A DNA stretch of 35,357 bases from Gammaproteobacteria bacterium (GTDB taxonomy: Bacteria; Pseudomonadota; Gammaproteobacteria; Steroidobacterales; Steroidobacteraceae): positions 1 to 35,357 of the forward strand of contig JAURLT010000077.1 in the NCBI GenBank assembly GCA_030831085.1, given 5' to 3'. How positions within the stretch are numbered: position 1 is the stretch's first letter; each line of letters begins with the position of its first letter. Under the pieces are notes generated by a model, which was not told where the DNA came from, did no database searches, and worked only from the letters and a program-made list of their open reading frames with translations. Shown piece after piece: positions 7,446 to 15,207 of the stretch. A program made the translations under genes and the position numbers.

Positions 7446-8282
7446 CTAGCCGAACCAGCCCAGGATTCTGTCAAGTATGCCCTTTTTGACTGGGAAGGGG
7501 GCAGCGACCTCGGCGAGAACCACTGAAACATTGTCCCGGCCTCCATTGTCGTTGGCCATCTGGACCAGTTGGCGGGCGGCGGTTTCCAGGCTGTTGCCGA
7601 AGGTCGTCAAGGCAAGTTCGATCTGCTTGTCCTCGACCATGTCGGTCAGGCCGTCCGAGCAGAGCAGCAGGCAGTCGCCGCGACTGACCGGGTACTCGCG
7701 CACCTCCACGTCCACCAGGGGCTCTACGCCGAGTGCCCGGGTCACGTAGTTCTTGTTGGCTACCTTGGCAGCCTCCTCGGGCGTGTAGAAGCCGCGGTCC
7801 ACCAGTTCCTGCAGCAGCGAGTGGTCCAAGGTGACCTGGCTGAGCTTGCCCTGGTGCATACGATAGAGGCGGGAGTCGCCCACATGCGCAGTGACCAGGC
7901 GGTTGTCGTAGAGCAGGCAGGCCACGACTGTGGTACCCATGCCCTCGCACTTGGCCTCTGAATGGGACGTCTGGTGGATGATCTTGTTCGCGCGGGCGAC
8001 GGCATCGCGCAGGACGATGGCCGGACGCGACAGTCCGGTGCGCTCATCAATCCCGTCCAGGTCCTGGTTGGAGTAGGCCTCGCGCACCAGATTCATGATT
8101 GTCTTGACGGCGATGCCGCTGGCCACCTCGCCTGCGTTATAGCCCCCCATCCCGTCGGCGAGCACGAACAGCCCGATGTCGGTGTCCCAGGCCACTGCGT
8201 CCTCGTTATGATCGCGGATCCGCCCGGTATCGGACATGGCCGCTGAGCGCAACTTGTCCCGTAAGGAGGTGTGCTCAGCCAT
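7446..8282 (-). CDS. PP2C-family serine/threonine protein phosphatase
   Basis: The product (278 residues from the ATG at 8282) has the full set of bacterial PP2C (Stp/PrpC-like) motifs: DTGRIRDHNEDAV, LFVLADGMGG, GTTVVACLL, HVGDSRLYR, DHSLLQELVDRG, LLLCSDGLTDMV and GGRDNVSVVL. The aspartates that bind the two catalytic metal ions are present. It dephosphorylates Ser/Thr phosphoproteins in the cytoplasm. A GTG 30 bases further upstream (8312) is an alternative start with a slightly better purine tract. Together with the downstream FHA gene it forms a signalling pair. No Ser/Thr kinase gene is present in the window. Confidence 0.92.
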   Translation of the reverse strand: MAEHTSLRDKLRSAAMSDTGRIRDHNEDAVAWDTDIGLFVLADGMGGYNAGEVASGIAVKTIMNLVREAYSNQDLDGIDERTGLSRPAIVLRDAVARANKIIHQTSHSEAKCEGMGTTVVACLLYDNRLVTAHVGDSRLYRMHQGKLSQVTLDHSLLQELVDRGFYTPEEAAKVANKNYVTRALGVEPLVDVEVREYPVSRGDCLLLCSDGLTDMVEDKQIELALTTFGNSLETAARQLVQMANDNGGRDNVSVVLAEVAAPFPVKKGILDRILGWFG

Positions 8283-8417
8283 GCAGCGCTCTGGCGCAGT
8301 CTTCCATCCCACAATGATAACCGTCGGTCGCCATCTCTGGCAGCACCCGATATGGCCCGCTGAGGGGGCAGTCTCTTCAATTCATGAACCAGTACTCATA
8401 TCGCCCCGGGTCCATGC

Positions 8418-8423
8418 TACGCT
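8418..8423 (+). promoter_or_regulatory. Possible extended -10 element for radA
   Basis: TACGCT at 8418-8423 is preceded by TGC, giving an extended -10 form, and would start transcription about 20 bases before the radA GTG. No good -35 box is present at the right distance. The 169-base gap 8283-8451 separates the divergent PP2C and radA genes and must contain promoters for both. I see no other clear signal or gene in it. Confidence 0.25.
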
Positions 8424-8451
8424 CCCGAGTCCGATTTGGCGTCAGTTCACC

Positions 8452-9813
8452 GTGGCCCGCCCAAAGTCTGTCTTTCTATGCTCGGAATGCGGTAACGAAA
8501 CGCCGCGCTGGCAAGGCCAGTGTCCCGCCTGTGGGGCATGGAATACCCTGACCGGTTTCAACCCCCCCGTTTCCCGGGAGGCGGGTCGGCGCGCACGGCG
8601 AGTCGAGGCCGGTTCGGCGACCCCGCTGGTCGAGGTGGGGTACAGCGACTCGGTCCGCCTGCCGACCGGGCTGGGAGAGTTCGACCGGGTGTTGGGTGGC
8701 GGGCTGGTCGAGGGCTCGGTCACCTTGCTTGGCGGGGAGCCCGGGATCGGCAAGTCGACCCTGCTGCTGCAGGCAGCCGCCGCGCTGGCGGGGCAGGTGC
8801 CGGTCCTGTACGCGACCGGCGAGGAATCACTCCAGCAGGTGGCTTTACGAGGGCGACGGCTCGGTGTGCAAGCTTCGCCGCTGCACCTCGCAGCGGACAC
8901 GTCCGTGGAGCGGGTCATCGAGACCGCCCGCGGCTGCGCGGCCCGGGTGCTGGTGGTGGACTCGGTACAGACCATGTCGACCGAGGCCCTGGAATCGGCA
9001 CCCGGATCGGTCTCACAGTTGAGGGAATCTGCCGCCCGACTGGTGGAGCACGCCAAGGGCTCCGGCGCCAGCGTTATCCTGATCGGGCACGTCACCAAGG
9101 AGGGGGCCCTGGCCGGCCCGCGGGTCCTCGAGCATATGGTCGACACCGTGCTGTATTTCGAGAGCGATTCGGGCAGCCGCTACCGGATCGTGCGGGCAGT
9201 CAAGAATCGTTTCGGCGCCGCCAACGAGATCGGGGTGTTCGCGATGGGGGAGGAAGGCCTGCGTGAGGTCAGGAACCCCTCGGCCATCTTCCTGTCGCGC
9301 CATGAGCAACCGGTACCGGGATCCGTGGTCACGGTCATCCGCGAAGGCAGCCGCCAGATGCTGGTCGAGGTCCAGGCCCTGGTCGACGCCAGCCACGCTG
9401 CCAACCCTCGGCGGGTTGCAGTGGGCATGGACACCAACCGGATTGCCATGCTGTTGGCGGTCCTCAATCGCCATGGGGGCCTCGCGCTGCATGGCCACGA
9501 CGTCTTCGTGAACATTGTCGGAGGCGTGCGGGTCAATGAGACCGCTGCCGACCTGTCTGCGCTGGTGGCCGCTGTGTCCAGCTTGAGTGGCCGGCCACTG
9601 CCCCACGACCTGGTCTGCTTCGGCGAGGTGGGACTGGCCGGCGAGATCCGGCCGGTGCCGCATGGCGAAGAAAGGTTGCGTGAGGCAGCCAAACACGGTT
9701 TTTCACGTGCGCTGGTACCCAAGGCAAATTGTCCCCGCCAGCCCATACCGGGGGTGGAGGTCAAGGGAATCAGCCGGGTGGCGGAGGCGATCGAAGTCCT
9801 GCAGGAGTCATGA
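8452..9813 (+). CDS. radA: DNA repair protein RadA
   Basis: The 453-residue protein has an N-terminal four-cysteine zinc finger (C10, C13, C24, C27, in CSECGNETPRWQGQCPAC). A RecA-like ATPase follows, with Walker A GGEPGIGKST (K101), then the RadA-specific KNRFG motif (K251-G255), and a C-terminal Lon-protease-like domain (about 290-453). RadA promotes branch migration of recombination intermediates. The GTG at 8452 gives the usual RadA N-terminus. The frame is open further upstream, but that part is antisense to the PP2C gene and not conserved. No strong ribosome binding site is seen. The stop codon overlaps the stop of the convergent corB gene within the palindrome TCATGA (9808-9813). Confidence 0.96.
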   Translation: MARPKSVFLCSECGNETPRWQGQCPACGAWNTLTGFNPPVSREAGRRARRVEAGSATPLVEVGYSDSVRLPTGLGEFDRVLGGGLVEGSVTLLGGEPGIGKSTLLLQAAAALAGQVPVLYATGEESLQQVALRGRRLGVQASPLHLAADTSVERVIETARGCAARVLVVDSVQTMSTEALESAPGSVSQLRESAARLVEHAKGSGASVILIGHVTKEGALAGPRVLEHMVDTVLYFESDSGSRYRIVRAVKNRFGAANEIGVFAMGEEGLREVRNPSAIFLSRHEQPVPGSVVTVIREGSRQMLVEVQALVDASHAANPRRVAVGMDTNRIAMLLAVLNRHGGLALHGHDVFVNIVGGVRVNETAADLSALVAAVSSLSGRPLPHDLVCFGEVGLAGEIRPVPHGEERLREAAKHGFSRALVPKANCPRQPIPGVEVKGISRVAEAIEVLQES

Positions 9814-10941
9814 CGGGCGGTCCGGCCACAGGCGGACGGCGCGGATCGTGTTGTCCCCGGTCTGCAGGATCTCGATGGCGCGCCCCGCGAGCTTGAGGCT
9901 GGTGCCCGGCTCGGGAATCGTTTCCAGGTATTCGATCACCAGTCCGGACAGCGTACGCGGGCCGTCGGTCGGCAGGTCCCAGCCGAGTTGCCGATTGAGC
10001 AGTCGCACCGGCGCTGAGCCCGCCAGCACGCAGCTGCCGTCGGCCTGATGGTCGATGGGGTTGTCCAGCGCCCCGGCCTGATGGGTGAAGTGACCGACCA
10101 CCTCACCCAGGATGTCCTCCAGGGTCACCATACCCAGCACGTCGCCGTACTCATCGACCACGAAGGCGACTCGCCGCTTCAGCTGCCTGAAGGCCATTAA
10201 CTGGGCCTGCAGCGAGGTGCCCCGAGGCACGAACAGCGCCTCCCGCTGCGAGGCGATCTCGCCGAGCCGCTCGCGATCGAGCCGGCCGGTCGCCAGGTCG
10301 TTGGCCACCCGGGTCATGTGGATGACGCCCACCACCTTTTCCAGGTCACCCGTGAAATACGGCAAGCGGGTGTGGGGGGTGCGCGCCAGGCGATCGACGA
10401 TCTCATCCCAGTCCCAGCGCTGGTCGATGCCGAATACCTCGTTGCGGGGGATCATGATGTCCTCGACCGCCGTCTGCTCCAGCGTTAGCAGAGCCCTGAC
10501 CATGTCCTGACGTTCGTCCGGCGCCCTGGCGAGAAGGTCGGCCATGTCCTCCAGGGCATCGGCGCGGGCCGCGTCGTCCGTCTCGCCGCTGCCTGAGCGT
10601 GAGGGCACCCAGCGAACCAGGGGCCCCAGCAGGTGGGCAAGTAAACGGCCGGGTCCCGTCCAGCGCGCGCCCAGCAGCCTGAGCCGGCCGAGCTGCTCCA
10701 GCCAGTGCAGCAGCCCGAGCAGGCCAAGGGCCAGCAGGGCGGGCGCATGGGATCCGGCGGAAAGGCCCACGGCGGTTGCCGCAAACAGTCCCGCCAGCAG
10801 CAGCAGGCGCAACAGGCCGGACAGGCGCCTCAGCGCCGTGGCGCGTCTGGCATCCTCTCCGGTCTCGCCCCCCGGTAGTCCGGTGACGGCCACCTCCAGC
10901 AGCGCAAGCGACAGGGCTATCAGGATTACGGCTGCCGACAC
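9808..10941 (-). CDS. CorB/HlyC-family CBS-domain membrane protein with a divergent DUF21 domain
   Basis: The 377-residue protein corresponds to E. coli YfjD (CorB) by position and by its cytoplasmic half. A linker ending VEDIMIPRNEVFGID leads into two CBS domains (about 155-275, including FVVDEYGDVLGMVTLEDILGE), then a C-terminal transporter-associated domain (about 290-372, with GLVIEYLETIPEPG). The N-terminal membrane part is short, with about three hydrophobic segments (3-20, 40-62, 66-85), and lacks the FSGSET and GNNLVN signatures typical of the DUF21/CNNM domain. It may therefore not carry ions like its relatives; Mg2+/Co2+ efflux is only the family role. The GTG start lies 3 bases after the ypjD stop. 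Confidence 0.85.
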   Translation of the reverse strand: MSAAVILIALSLALLEVAVTGLPGGETGEDARRATALRRLSGLLRLLLLAGLFAATAVGLSAGSHAPALLALGLLGLLHWLEQLGRLRLLGARWTGPGRLLAHLLGPLVRWVPSRSGSGETDDAARADALEDMADLLARAPDERQDMVRALLTLEQTAVEDIMIPRNEVFGIDQRWDWDEIVDRLARTPHTRLPYFTGDLEKVVGVIHMTRVANDLATGRLDRERLGEIASQREALFVPRGTSLQAQLMAFRQLKRRVAFVVDEYGDVLGMVTLEDILGEVVGHFTHQAGALDNPIDHQADGSCVLAGSAPVRLLNRQLGWDLPTDGPRTLSGLVIEYLETIPEPGTSLKLAGRAIEILQTGDNTIRAVRLWPDRPS

Positions 10942-10944
10942 GCT

Positions 10945-11733
10945 TCAACCCCAATGTCGGCCGAGCACGACCTCAAGGATGAACTTGGTCAGGAAATATG
11001 ACATCGCCAGTAGCGCAAAACCCCACAGCAGGAGTCGCCGAGCCTGGCGTCCGCGCCAGCCATGGCGAACCCGGCCGTACAGGAGGGCGCCGAAAATGGC
11101 CCAGGCTGCGACGGCCAGCACCACCTTGTGCACCAGCCGCTGACTGAACAGGTCGGTGATGAACAGGGCGCCGACCAGCAGGGTGGCGGAGAGGCAGATG
11201 AAACCCATGGTCAACACGGAGAACACGGCCCGCTCCATGCTTTCCATCGGCGGCAGCGCCGGTAGCCAGTGGTCAGGTGCGCGGCCCTTCAGGGCGGCAT
11301 CCTGGAAGGCCAGCAGCAGGGTCAGTACTGCTGCCGCGGCCAGCAACCCGAAAGCCAACGCCGAGAGGGTCACGTGCAGGAACAGCGGCCAGCCCGCCTC
11401 GCCGCTGATCCTGAGGGTCGACAGGCTGCCGGTGCCGACCGCCAGCGCCGCGGCCGCCACCAGCAGCAGCGAAGCGGGACCCCGGAACCCCGGCCGCAAG
11501 CTCAGAAGGCCACCGACCAGGCCAAGAACCAGACCGAACAGGGAGAGGCTGTCGGCGATGTCCAGCGCGTACCCCGGCTGGGAGCGGAGCGTGAGCGCGA
11601 GCCACGCGCCGTGGGTGAGCACTGCCGGCAGGGCGACGTAGCCCGCAACCGATCTCTCGGCGTGTCTCGCGGCCGACCAGGCCGCCAGGCCGGCAGCCAC
11701 CAGATAGAGGGCGATGACCAGAAATCCGTACAC
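10945..11733 (-). CDS. ypjD: CcsA/YpjD-like cytochrome c assembly family membrane protein
   Basis: The 262-residue integral membrane protein has about eight hydrophobic segments and belongs to the CcsA/CcmF/ResC heme-handling superfamily. Conserved histidines occur in FLHVTLSALAFG and LVHKVVLAVAAW, followed by the family block YGRVRHGWRGR. The position next to corB and divergent from ffh is the same as for ypjD in E. coli, where its exact function is unclear; involvement in heme or cytochrome c biogenesis is a family inference. The start is GTG at 11733, preceded by GGGGCGGA. A TACAAT hexamer (minus strand, 11760-11765) could be its -10 box. Confidence 0.88.
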   Translation of the reverse strand: MYGFLVIALYLVAAGLAAWSAARHAERSVAGYVALPAVLTHGAWLALTLRSQPGYALDIADSLSLFGLVLGLVGGLLSLRPGFRGPASLLLVAAAALAVGTGSLSTLRISGEAGWPLFLHVTLSALAFGLLAAAAVLTLLLAFQDAALKGRAPDHWLPALPPMESMERAVFSVLTMGFICLSATLLVGALFITDLFSQRLVHKVVLAVAAWAIFGALLYGRVRHGWRGRQARRLLLWGFALLAMSYFLTKFILEVVLGRHWG

Positions 11734-11773
11734 GTATGTCCGCCCCGGTAAGAAGCTGGATTGTAGCGCAGAG

Positions 11774-11779
11774 TATAAT
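11774..11779 (+). promoter_or_regulatory. Consensus -10 box immediately before ffh
   Basis: A perfect TATAAT lies only 6 bases before the ffh ATG. If used as a -10 box, transcription would begin at or within a base or two of the start codon, making a leaderless mRNA. No TTGACA-like box is found 16-18 bases upstream, and there is no TGn extension. Confidence is therefore moderate. Confidence 0.45.
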
Positions 11780-11785
11780 CACGGG

Positions 11786-13159
11786 ATGTTCGATACCTTG
11801 AGCGGACGCCTGTCACAGGCCGTGGCCTCCCTGCGGGGCCGTGGCCGGCTGACCGAGGAGAACGTTGCCGACACGCTGCGCCAGGTCCGCCTGGCCCTGC
11901 TGGAGGCGGACGTGGCGTTGCCCGTCGTCAAGGCCTTTACCGAGGCCGCGCGGCAGCGAGCCCTCGGCGCGGAGGTGGTTTCCAGCCTCACTCCGGGGCA
12001 GGCCTTCATCAAGATCCTGCATGACGAACTGACCCGGGTCCTGGGTGAATCGGGCCGCGAATTGAACCTGCGTGCCCAGCCGCCGGTCGTGATCCTGCTG
12101 GCCGGCCTGCAGGGTGCGGGCAAGACCACGACTGCGGCCAAGCTGGGCAGGTTCCTGGTCGAGAGCGCGCGGCGCAAGACGCTGCTGGCCAGCGCCGACG
12201 TCTACCGGCCCGCCGCCATCACCCAGCTCGAGCGACTGGCCGCGCAGGTAGGAGCGGGCTTTTTCAAGGCTGCGGAGGGTGCTCGGCCGGTCGAGATCGC
12301 CCGCGAGGCACGCCAGCATGCCCGTCTGCACGGATACGAGGTCCTGATCCTGGATACGGCCGGGCGCCTGCACGTCGACCGGGAAATGATGGAGGAGATT
12401 CGCGCCGTCGACGCAGTGCTGGAACCGCTGGAGCGGCTGTTCGTCGTTGACTGCATGGCCGGGCAGGATGCCGTCAACGCGGCTTCCGCCTTTGGCTCGG
12501 CCCTGGAACTCACCGGGGTCGTCCTGACCAAGGCCGATGGCGACGCCCGCGGCGGCGCGGCACTGTCCGTGACCCAGGTCACCGGCAAGCCGATCCTGTT
12601 CCTGGGGGTCGGCGAGAAGGTCGATGCGTTGGAGCCATTCCATCCCGAGCGCATGGCCTCGCGCATTCTGGGCATGGGCGATGTGGTGAGCCTGGTGGAG
12701 CAGGTCCAGTCCCGGGTTGATGAGGACCAGGCCCGGAAGCTCGCCGGCAAGCTGGCCAAGGGTGGAGGCTTCGATCTCAACGACCTGCGGGAGCAGATCC
12801 TCCAGCTCAGCCAGATGGGCGGCTTGTCGGCCCTGGCCGACAAATTGCCCTCCGGCATGGTGCCCCCGGGAGTGGCCGGGCAGGTCGACGATCGCCAGTT
12901 GCGGCGCCAGGTGGCCATCATCGACTCCATGACCCCGCGGGAGAGACGTCGCCCGGCCCTGCTCGACGGCTCGCGTAAGCGGCGGATTGCAAAGGGCTCC
13001 GGGGTGCAGGTGCAGGACGTGAACCGCCTGCTGAAGCAGCACGGGGAGATGGAGCGGATGATGAAAAAACTGCGGGGTGGCGGCCTGCGCAAGCTGATGC
13101 GGGGCCTGGGGGGGCGCTTCCCGGGGGGGCTGCCGCGCGGATTCCCCCCGCTCCGCTAA
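11786..13159 (+). CDS. ffh: Signal recognition particle protein Ffh
   Basis: The 457-residue SRP54 GTPase has an N domain (1-90), a G domain and a C-terminal M domain. The P-loop is GLQGAGKTTT (K113), followed by DTAGRLHVDREM, TKADGDARGGAALS and a GVGEKVDALEPF block. The M domain (about 330-457) contains the RNA-binding segment SRKRRIAKGSG and methionine-rich helices, ending in a Gly/Arg/Pro tail. Ffh binds 4.5S RNA and signal sequences and delivers ribosomes to FtsY. The ATG at 11786 gives the standard MFDTLSGRLS start. It is divergent from ypjD, with 52 bases between the start codons. Confidence 0.98.
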   Translation: MFDTLSGRLSQAVASLRGRGRLTEENVADTLRQVRLALLEADVALPVVKAFTEAARQRALGAEVVSSLTPGQAFIKILHDELTRVLGESGRELNLRAQPPVVILLAGLQGAGKTTTAAKLGRFLVESARRKTLLASADVYRPAAITQLERLAAQVGAGFFKAAEGARPVEIAREARQHARLHGYEVLILDTAGRLHVDREMMEEIRAVDAVLEPLERLFVVDCMAGQDAVNAASAFGSALELTGVVLTKADGDARGGAALSVTQVTGKPILFLGVGEKVDALEPFHPERMASRILGMGDVVSLVEQVQSRVDEDQARKLAGKLAKGGGFDLNDLREQILQLSQMGGLSALADKLPSGMVPPGVAGQVDDRQLRRQVAIIDSMTPRERRRPALLDGSRKRRIAKGSGVQVQDVNRLLKQHGEMERMMKKLRGGGLRKLMRGLGGRFPGGLPRGFPPLR

Positions 13160-13254
13160 CCCTTTCACTACCGACACTTTTTCGTTAACATGCGCGGCTG
13201 TTTTGTCGCTGCATCGGCATGCGGCGGCGTGGCGGTTTTACCGAGGAATGACTG

Positions 13255-13512
13255 ATGGTGACCATTCGTTTGACCCGGCGCGGCGGGCGCAACCAGCCCT
13301 TCTACCATGTGGTGGTGGCGGATTCCCGTAAGCGTCAGGGCGGCCCAGTGCTCGAGCAGGTGGGCTATTTCAACCCTTCTCCGGGCGGCCAGGACAAGAA
13401 ACTGGAACTCAACCTGGCGCGGATCGACCACTGGTCGGCGACCGGGGCCAAGATGTCCGACCGCGTACGGGCGCTGGTGCGGGGTTACCGCAAGCAGGCG
13501 GAGGCGGCCTGA
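13255..13512 (+). CDS. rpsP: 30S ribosomal protein S16
   Basis: The 85-residue protein begins MVTIRLTRRGGRNQPFYHVV and contains DSRKRQGGPVLEQVGYFNP, diagnostic of S16, an assembly protein of the 30S body. The ATG follows GAGGA with good spacing. It heads the conserved rpsP-rimM-trmD-rplS operon. The 95-base gap after ffh (13160-13254) contains no convincing promoter. Its stop codon overlaps the proposed rimM start. Confidence 0.98.
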   Translation: MVTIRLTRRGGRNQPFYHVVVADSRKRQGGPVLEQVGYFNPSPGGQDKKLELNLARIDHWSATGAKMSDRVRALVRGYRKQAEAA

Positions 13513-14033
13513 CGGCCACCCCGGCGAACCCAGGGTCCGATTGGGTCGGGCTGGGCCGAATCGTCGGGGTGTTCGGAGTTCGGGGCTGGGTCAAGGTCCA
13601 ATCCTGGACTGATCCACCCGAGGGCATCCTCGGCTACCGGGAGTGGTGGCTGGATGGCGGTCCTCAGGGGTCCCGCAAGGCGGTGCCCGAGGAGGGGCGT
13701 CGCCATGGCAGGGTGGTGGTCGCGAGGTTGCAGGGGCTCGCCGATAGGGAAGCGGCCTCGGCCCTGCGGGGCAGCGAGATCCGGGTGCCGAGGGATCACC
13801 TTCCTCCCACGGCGCCGGGTGAACACTACCAGGTCGACCTGATCGGCCTGGAGGTGGTCAACAGGGAAGGCGTGTTGCTGGGGCGCGTCGATCATTTCGT
13901 CGAGGCGCCCGCACACCCGGTGATGGTGGTGCTGGGGGATCGCGAGCGATGGCTCCCGCTGGTCCGCAAGCACATCGATCGGGTCGACCTCGAGGCGGGT
14001 CGCATGGTGGTGGACTGGGACGCTGATTTTTAG
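13509..14033 (+). CDS. rimM: Ribosome maturation factor RimM, apparently starting at CTG
   Basis: RimM binds S19 and assists maturation of the 30S head. The frame contains the family N-terminal block WVGLGRIVGVFGVRGWVKV, then the PRC-barrel C-terminal domain ending VDLEAGRMVVDWDADF. The first ATG/GTG/TTG in frame is GTG at 13569, which falls inside this conserved block and would remove about 20 residues. Upstream, in frame, the only plausible initiation codon is CTG at 13509. It overlaps the rpsP stop (CTGA) and is preceded 4 bases earlier by a perfect GGAGG (13500-13504). From there the protein is 174 residues, normal for RimM. The start is inferred; the gene identity is clear. Confidence 0.93.
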   Translation: MTATPANPGSDWVGLGRIVGVFGVRGWVKVQSWTDPPEGILGYREWWLDGGPQGSRKAVPEEGRRHGRVVVARLQGLADREAASALRGSEIRVPRDHLPPTAPGEHYQVDLIGLEVVNREGVLLGRVDHFVEAPAHPVMVVLGDRERWLPLVRKHIDRVDLEAGRMVVDWDADF

Positions 14034-14042
14034 GGGCAGGCG

Positions 14043-14798
14043 TTGCGGATCGAGATCGTGACGCTGTTCCCGGGCATGGTCGAGGCCTACCTGACGGGTG
14101 GGGTGGTCGGCCGGGCCGTGGGGCGCGAGGCGCTGGAGGTGGGCACCGAAGATCCCCGCCGACATGCTGCCGATGTGCACCGGACGGTGGACGACCGGCC
14201 TTACGGTGGCGGTCCTGGCATGGTCATGGCGCCCATGCCGCTGGGTGTCGCGATCCGTGCCGCGCGTTCGCGGGTGGCCGAAGGTTCGGCAGTGCTGGCC
14301 CTTGGGCCGGCGGGTCGGCGGTTTGACCAGCGCGAAGCGGAGCGCCTGGCCGCGCTGCCCGGGCTGGTCCTGGTGGCGGGGCGCTACGAGGGCATCGACG
14401 AGCGCGTGCTGGAGGCGCTGGTGGATGAGGAGTTGTCGCTGGGCGACTACGTCCTCTCCGGCGGTGAACTGGCGGCGCTGGTGGTGCTGGATGCGGTGGC
14501 AAGGTTGCTGCCGGGCGTGCTGGGCGATGCTGCCTCGGCGGGGCAGGATTCGTTCGGCGACGGATTGCTCGACTGGCCGCACTACACGCGGCCAGTGGAG
14601 TGGGAAGGCCGCAGGGTACCCGAAGTCCTGCAGGGCGGGGACCATGCGGCCATCGAACGCTGGCGGCTGAAGCAGTCGCTGGGTCGGACCTGGCAGAGGC
14701 GACCGGACCTGGTCAGGTCGCGTGGCCTCAGCCGGGAAGAGCGGCAGTTGCTGCTGGAGTTTTGTGCCGAGGCGGGAATAGTCCCGCCCGACGGTTGA
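14043..14798 (+). CDS. trmD: tRNA (guanine-N1-)-methyltransferase TrmD
   Basis: The 251-residue SPOUT methyltransferase forms m1G37 next to the anticodon of certain tRNAs, preventing frameshifting. Typical motifs are the N-terminal [25 protein letters not shown], the knot region [19 protein letters not shown] and [15 protein letters not shown]. The start is TTG at 14043, which sits exactly at the canonical N-terminus and is preceded by GGGGCAGG. It lies 9 bases after rimM. Confidence 0.97.
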   Translation: MRIEIVTLFPGMVEAYLTGGVVGRAVGREALEVGTEDPRRHAADVHRTVDDRPYGGGPGMVMAPMPLGVAIRAARSRVAEGSAVLALGPAGRRFDQREAERLAALPGLVLVAGRYEGIDERVLEALVDEELSLGDYVLSGGELAALVVLDAVARLLPGVLGDAASAGQDSFGDGLLDWPHYTRPVEWEGRRVPEVLQGGDHAAIERWRLKQSLGRTWQRRPDLVRSRGLSREERQLLLEFCAEAGIVPPDG

Positions 14799-14826
14799 AG
14801 GCGACGAGGATAACGGGAGTCATCCC

Positions 14827-15174
14827 ATGAGCAAGATCGTACAAGACATCGAGGCCCGGGCCGCAACCCGGAAACTGCCCGACTTCGGGCCTGGTGACAC
14901 CGTCGTGGTGTCGGTCAAGGTCAAGGAAGGCGACCGGGAGCGCGTGCAGGCTTACGAGGGTGTGGTCATCGCCCTCAAGAACCGTGGCCTGAACAGTTCC
15001 TTCACGGTCCGCAAGGTATCGCACGGTGAGGGCGTGGAGCGGGTGTTCCAGTCGCACAGCCCCGCCATCGCGAGCGTCAAGGTCAAGCGGCGCGGCAAGG
15101 TGCGCCGCGCCAAGCTCTATTACCTCAGGGACCGCTCGGGCAAGTCCGCGCGGATCGAGGAAAAGATTGACTGA
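14827..15174 (+). CDS. rplS: 50S ribosomal protein L19
   Basis: The 115-residue protein has the L19 signatures [22 protein letters not shown] (split here across residues 20-41), [21 protein letters not shown] and [15 protein letters not shown]19 sits at the 30S-50S interface. The ATG is preceded by GGGAG. It closes the rpsP-rimM-trmD-rplS operon, with sppA 33 bases downstream on the same strand. Confidence 0.98.
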   Translation: MSKIVQDIEARAATRKLPDFGPGDTVVVSVKVKEGDRERVQAYEGVVIALKNRGLNSSFTVRKVSHGEGVERVFQSHSPAIASVKVKRRGKVRRAKLYYLRDRSGKSARIEEKID

Positions 15175-15207
15175 TGACTGCGGGTCGGGCTTGCTGAGGC
15201 GGCGCTG

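Noticed and set aside
8236-8451. Upstream extension of the radA frame, including an ATG at 8316
   Set aside because: RadA proteins begin just before the zinc finger, and the extension overlaps the PP2C gene on the other strand.
11813-13177. A 454-codon minus-strand open frame across ffh
   Set aside because: Antisense shadow of ffh; low-complexity His/Gln/Leu-rich translation and no family motif.
13160-13254. Possible promoter (TTTCAC/TAACAT) before rpsP
   Set aside because: The -35 candidate matches consensus at only two positions. The gap is short, so read-through from ffh is as likely.
13485-14645. A 386-codon minus-strand open frame across rimM and trmD
   Set aside because: Antisense to two conserved genes, with His/Arg/Gln-rich translation and no ribosome binding site.
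15174-15197. A seven-codon reading frame (ATG overlapping the rplS stop) bridging rplS and sppA
   Set aside because: It has neat TGATG coupling, but no coding evidence can exist at this length and it probably arises by chance.
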